Source: an uncultured Chthoniobacterales bacterium
Lineage (GTDB): Bacteria > Verrucomicrobiota > Verrucomicrobiae > Chthoniobacterales > UBA10450
Direction: 5' to 3'
DNA length: 8,413 nt
Assembly: GCA_955652855.1 (NCBI GenBank)
Contig: CATPCN010000650.1
Span: 1-8,413, forward strand
Of this stretch, positions 5,716 through 8,413 are shown one piece after another. The notes below the pieces were generated by a model that was not told the DNA's origin, made no database searches, and worked only from the letters and a program-made list of their open reading frames with translations. The position numbers and the translations under genes are program-made. Every line of letters starts with the position of its first letter. Positions within the stretch are counted from its first letter, which is position 1.

Positions 5716-6624
5716 ATGAAAGCGATTACACTCGTTTCCCTTTCCCTTTTTACTTTTCTTGCTCATGGAAAGGGTAAGACAAATCCGTCCAGCGCGAAAC
5801 CGTGGGAAGAATTTTCCGGTGAGAAAGCGCTCGCGCATGTTCAGCATCTCGTAGACTTGGGGCCGCGACCGTCGGGTTCGAATGCGCTTGAAAAGTCGCG
5901 CGATTACATCAGCGCGCAGCTCGAGAGCTTCGGCTGGAAAGTGACACGGCAGCAATTCACCGACGAGACGCCGCGAGGAAAAGCCACGTTTGTCAATCTG
6001 ATCGCGCGCTTTGGTGAGCCGAGCGCAGAGCCGAAATCGCTGTTCTTACTTTGCTCCCACTACGACACGAAAATTTTCGAGACGTTCCGATTTGTCGGAG
6101 CGAACGACGGCGGATCGAGCACTGGTGCGCTTTTGGAAATGGCGCGCGTCTTGGGTCGACATCCGGCCCTCGCCGCCAAGATCGAGATTGTTTTTTTTGA
6201 TGGCGAAGAAGCCTTCGAAAACTTTTCGGAAACGGACGGTATTTATGGAAGCCGCCATTTTGCAAGCGATCTTGTCGCGAACAAACAAACGAAACGATTT
6301 CGCGGCGGCATTTTGTTCGACATGATCGGCGATTGCTCGCTCACCATCACATTGCCGCCTGACTCGCCGTCGGATTTGACGCGCCAAATTTTCGCGTCGG
6401 CTGATGCGTTGAAGGTGCGAAATTATTTCACCTATTTCGATCGCGATGTCACCGACGATCATACGCCGCTCAACGCCGTCGGAATTCCGACTGTCGATCT
6501 TATCGATTTCCACTTCTCTTACTGGCACACCGCCGATGACACGATGGAAAAAATCAGCGCGGATAGCTTGCAGAAGGTGGGATCGGTCACCGCGTATTTT
6601 CTTTCAGAATTCGCCCTGAAATGA
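5716..6624 (+). CDS. Secreted M28-clan zinc hydrolase, glutaminyl-peptide cyclotransferase-like
   Basis: A 302-residue protein with a signal-peptide-like N-terminus (residues 1-18, hydrophobic core LVSLSLFTFLA). Catalytic-domain motifs: CSHYDTK (113-119), GANDGGSSTGALLEMAR (128-144) with zinc ligand Asp131, FFDGEEAF (160-167) with Glu164 as base and Glu165 as ligand, YGSRHFA (177-183), FDMIGD (201-206), DDHTPL (247-252), and YWHTADD (269-275) with zinc ligand His271. The FFDGEEAF, YGSRH, DDHxP and WHTxDD set is characteristic of glutaminyl cyclases, which turn N-terminal Gln into pyroglutamate on exported proteins. General M28 aminopeptidases share only part of it. The alternative of a broad M28 peptidase remains open, since His115 and Asp202 could complete a two-metal site. 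It acts outside the cytoplasm (periplasm or envelope). A small hairpin (CGGCG-AACAG-CGCCG, 5696-5710) precedes the ATG; there is no Shine-Dalgarno. Its TGA overlaps the start of the parvulin gene. Confidence 0.88.
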   Translation: MKAITLVSLSLFTFLAHGKGKTNPSSAKPWEEFSGEKALAHVQHLVDLGPRPSGSNALEKSRDYISAQLESFGWKVTRQQFTDETPRGKATFVNLIARFGEPSAEPKSLFLLCSHYDTKIFETFRFVGANDGGSSTGALLEMARVLGRHPALAAKIEIVFFDGEEAFENFSETDGIYGSRHFASDLVANKQTKRFRGGILFDMIGDCSLTITLPPDSPSDLTRQIFASADALKVRNYFTYFDRDVTDDHTPLNAVGIPTVDLIDFHFSYWHTADDTMEKISADSLQKVGSVTAYFLSEFALK

Positions 6625-7547
6625 GGCTCCATCTCAAGCTTACTCTGATCATCGGCGCGTGCATCGCTGGGGTCGCGACCGGTGAATTTATTGTGCGTTC
6701 TCCGGTCTGTCGCGACGCGCTTGGCAGAATGTTTGGTCGGGGCGATTTGGTCGCCCTCGTGCAGGGGAGAGGGATTTATGAGTGCAATCTCACAAACGGC
6801 ACACGCCTCGAGGACTTGGTGGTCTCTGAAAATATTCGTTGGCTTTCGCGACGTGAACCGGTCGCGGCAGCGGCGCGAGATCATGAATATCGATTGCTCA
6901 GGTCGCAGTTTGCCGATGAGAAAGCATTCGCCGCTGCGCTCCGATCAAATTGGTTTTTATCTCGATGTTTCCGCTCCAGGATTGGCGAACATTTGCGCGC
7001 CGGGCGTTGGATCGACAATCAAATCGCACCGGAAATAAAGGTTTCCGACGAAGAATGTCGTCAATTTTTCGAAGCGCATCACGACGCGTTTATTCAACCG
7101 CTGCGATATCGCGCCAGTCATCTTTTTCTCGCCGCGACGGCTGAAACACCAGTTGACGTGGCTGATGGGAAGAAGCGATTGATTGAATCTTTTGCAAACC
7201 AAATCGGGCAACATGTCGATCTTTCCGAACTGGCGGCGCAATTTTCAGAAGATGAAGCGACCAAAGCAAAAGGCGGCGACCTGGGCTTCTTTTCCGTGTC
7301 GCGCATGTCGCCGGAGTTTTTCAGCGAAGTGGCCAAACTTCGCATCGGCGAGACGAGTAAGCCGTTCCGCTCGCACCTGGGCTTCCATATCGTGCGGCTG
7401 ACCGATATGAAGCCGTCGCACGAAATGTCTTTTGAAGAAGCGCGTGCAGAAATCGTCGCCGCCGTGCAAGTTGAGAAGCGACGGGCCGCCGTGGCGCGGT
7501 TGGCCGCAGGCCTAAAAACAGCCGAATATCGCCGTCCGTCGGGGTAA
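6621..7547 (+). CDS. Membrane-anchored parvulin-type peptidyl-prolyl cis-trans isomerase
   Basis: A 308-residue protein. An N-terminal hydrophobic segment (about 5-24, LKLTLIIGACIAGVATG) acts as a signal anchor; no lipobox is seen. A helical SurA/PrsA-like region (about 40-158) contains paired helices and the preparvulin linker PEIKVSDEECRQFFEAH. The parvulin domain lies at about 162-262: YRASHLFLA with His167, LAAQFSEDEATKAKGGDLGF (204-223), RMSPEF (228-233), LRIGETSKPFRS (240-251) and GFHIVRL with His256. A charged C-terminal helix follows (270-300). Such proteins isomerise X-Pro bonds and chaperone exported or outer-membrane proteins. The ATG lies in an ATGA overlap with the upstream hydrolase stop, implying translational coupling. 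Five cysteines (13, 30, 55, 116, 146) lie outside the parvulin domain, some of which could form disulfides; this is speculative. The exact subfamily is uncertain. Confidence 0.9.
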   Translation: MRLHLKLTLIIGACIAGVATGEFIVRSPVCRDALGRMFGRGDLVALVQGRGIYECNLTNGTRLEDLVVSENIRWLSRREPVAAAARDHEYRLLRSQFADEKAFAAALRSNWFLSRCFRSRIGEHLRAGRWIDNQIAPEIKVSDEECRQFFEAHHDAFIQPLRYRASHLFLAATAETPVDVADGKKRLIESFANQIGQHVDLSELAAQFSEDEATKAKGGDLGFFSVSRMSPEFFSEVAKLRIGETSKPFRSHLGFHIVRLTDMKPSHEMSFEEARAEIVAAVQVEKRRAAVARLAAGLKTAEYRRPSG

Positions 7548-7572
7548 ATTCGCTGCAATTCGGGATTTCAGG

Positions 7573-7589
7573 ATTGCGTCGGGCGCAAT
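7573..7589 (+). terminator. Weak hairpin after the parvulin gene
   Basis: Inverted repeat ATTGCG (7573-7578), loop TCGGG, CGCAAT (7584-7589), followed by a short T-rich stretch (TTCATTTC). The stem is only six pairs and the T tract is broken, so it may be a weak terminator or nothing. It lies 25 bases after the parvulin stop, in the 102-base gap before the next gene. Confidence 0.25.
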
Positions 7590-7649
7590 TTCATTTCAGT
7601 CTGGATATCCGGCTCTCGCAGTTTATGGGTGCCGCATTTTAGGAAAGAA

Positions 7650-8413
7650 ATGTCCCGCCGCACACGAAATAACATCGGAATTATCGGCCTCGGAATTATC
7701 GGCCAGCGGGTGGCTGATCATTTGCGTCGGCGCGGCTTCCACGTTTTCGTTTGGAATCGGACGCCGCGCGCCGTGCCAAATTTTGTGGGGTCATGCTCGG
7801 AAGTCGCGGAGCTTTGCGATTTCGTTCAGATTTTCGTTTCGGACGACGAAGCGTTGCTGCAAACCGTGCAGCAATTAACTCCGGCGCTCACACCTCATCA
7901 CATCGTGCTGGCGCATTGCACGGTCGCACCGGAAACGATGCGAACGGCGGCGGAAATTGTGCAACGCCGCGGCGCCCGCTTTTTGGATGCGCCTTTCACT
8001 GGCAGCAAGCCTGCGGCGGAAAAGGGCGAACTGATTTATTACGTGGGCGGCGACGAAGTCGCGCTGCGCGATGCGCGCCATGTCCTTTCGGCAAGCAGCA
8101 AGGAAATCATTGCGATCGGCGAAATTGGTCAGGCGACCACGATTAAGATCGCGACGAATATGATCACGGCCGCGAGTGTGCTAGCGGCTGGCGAAGCGCT
8201 CGCCCTCGTTCACAATTCGGGACTTTCATCGGAGAAATTAATGACTGCGCTGCGCAGCAACGCCAGCAACTCGGCGACGCTGGCGTTCAAGCTCCCGAAA
8301 ATGATTGCCGGCGACTTCACGACTCAGTTTTCAGTGAAACACATGTTCAAAGACATGCAGCTCGCGTATCGGCTGGGGCGATCGCACGATCTCGAATTGA
8401 GTGTGACCGGCGC
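7650..8413 (+). CDS. Beta-hydroxyacid dehydrogenase, glyoxylate/succinic semialdehyde reductase type (3' end outside window)
   Basis: ATG 7650 follows AGGA (7641-7644) with a five-base spacing, one of the few good ribosome sites in the window. The frame stays open to the window end, giving 254 residues of an expected roughly 285-300. The N-terminal Rossmann fold has IGIIGLGIIGQ (9-19; GxGxxG) and VWNRTP (34-39), where Arg37-Thr38 after strand 2 favours NADPH. The substrate-binding motif is DAPFTGSKPAAEKGEL (113-128); its GSK..AE.G form resembles glyoxylate/succinic semialdehyde reductases more than the GG form of 3-hydroxyisobutyrate dehydrogenases, with Thr replacing the usual Ser. Catalytic Lys166 and Asn170 lie in KIATN, and the helical C-terminal domain includes FKDMQLA (233-239). 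It should reduce small aldehydes such as glyoxylate or succinic semialdehyde in the cytoplasm. 3-Hydroxyisobutyrate or tartronate semialdehyde activity cannot be excluded. Confidence 0.92.
   Translation, partial: MSRRTRNNIGIIGLGIIGQRVADHLRRRGFHVFVWNRTPRAVPNFVGSCSEVAELCDFVQIFVSDDEALLQTVQQLTPALTPHHIVLAHCTVAPETMRTAAEIVQRRGARFLDAPFTGSKPAAEKGELIYYVGGDEVALRDARHVLSASSKEIIAIGEIGQATTIKIATNMITAASVLAAGEALALVHNSGLSSEKLMTALRSNASNSATLAFKLPKMIAGDFTTQFSVKHMFKDMQLAYRLGRSHDLELSVTG

Noticed and set aside
7751..8146. 131-residue plus-strand ORF within the dehydrogenase
   Set aside because: It is out of frame with a clear Rossmann-fold dehydrogenase that runs through the whole interval from ATG 7650.
8326..8341. 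Partial parS-like match ending GTGAAACA in the dehydrogenase gene
   Set aside because: The CACG core is missing, so the inverted symmetry fails; probably coding coincidence.
1..8413. Search for CRISPR arrays, insertion sequences, integrases and toxin-antitoxin pairs
   Set aside because: No spaced direct repeats, terminal inverted repeats or related protein motifs were seen; the small proteins at 526 and 3644 are single genes without a toxin-antitoxin partner arrangement.

Overview
The window looks like ordinary chromosomal DNA from a bacterium, probably a member of the Verrucomicrobiota (possibly a soil Spartobacteria/Chthoniobacterales-type lineage). This assignment is an inference. It rests on moderate GC, a glycine-rich RRM protein, an MqnD-type futalosine-pathway gene of the 'SPDPDDAF' kind, a scarcity of Shine-Dalgarno sequences and very frequent GATC/CGATC words. 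No marker gene settles it. There are no insertion sequences, phage genes, CRISPR arrays or signs of recent transfer.

Layout, left to right. Bases 1-338 are the 3' part of an RRM RNA-binding protein with a glycine-rich tail, closed by a strong intrinsic terminator (357-391). Next is a very basic Arg/Lys-rich small protein whose frame is open to 711 but lacks a normal start codon after a good AAGGAG site. At 765-2210 is a 12-TM APC-family amino acid permease, facing a tRNA-Tyr(GUA) gene on the minus strand (2214-2297) only three bases away. The tRNA has its own recognisable promoter (2313-2341). Also on the minus strand is a complete DegT/DnrJ/EryC1-family PLP aminotransferase (2343-3545). Divergent from it is a tiny single-TM membrane protein (3644-3823) whose promoter is placed so that its mRNA should start at the ATG. 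It converges on a minus-strand MqnA/MqnD-family gene (3843-4715), probably 1,4-dihydroxy-6-naphthoate synthase of futalosine-dependent menaquinone synthesis.

The right part is one plus-strand block: parB (4805-5689), then a secreted M28/glutaminyl-cyclase-like protein (5716-6624), then a membrane-anchored parvulin-type peptidyl-prolyl isomerase (6621-7547) that overlaps the previous gene by ATGA. After a 102-base gap comes a beta-hydroxyacid dehydrogenase of the glyoxylate/succinic semialdehyde reductase type (7650 onward), cut by the window end.

Most genes do unrelated housekeeping jobs: RNA binding, amino acid transport, tRNA, sugar aminotransferase, menaquinone, chromosome segregation, envelope protein maturation and aldehyde reduction. 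The one clear functional pairing is the translationally coupled cyclase-like hydrolase and parvulin, both predicted to work on exported proteins. No clear novel multi-gene system is visible. The most notable signals are apparent leaderless transcription of several genes, the missing start codon of the basic protein, the parB gene without an adjacent parA, and the roughly twofold excess of GATC.
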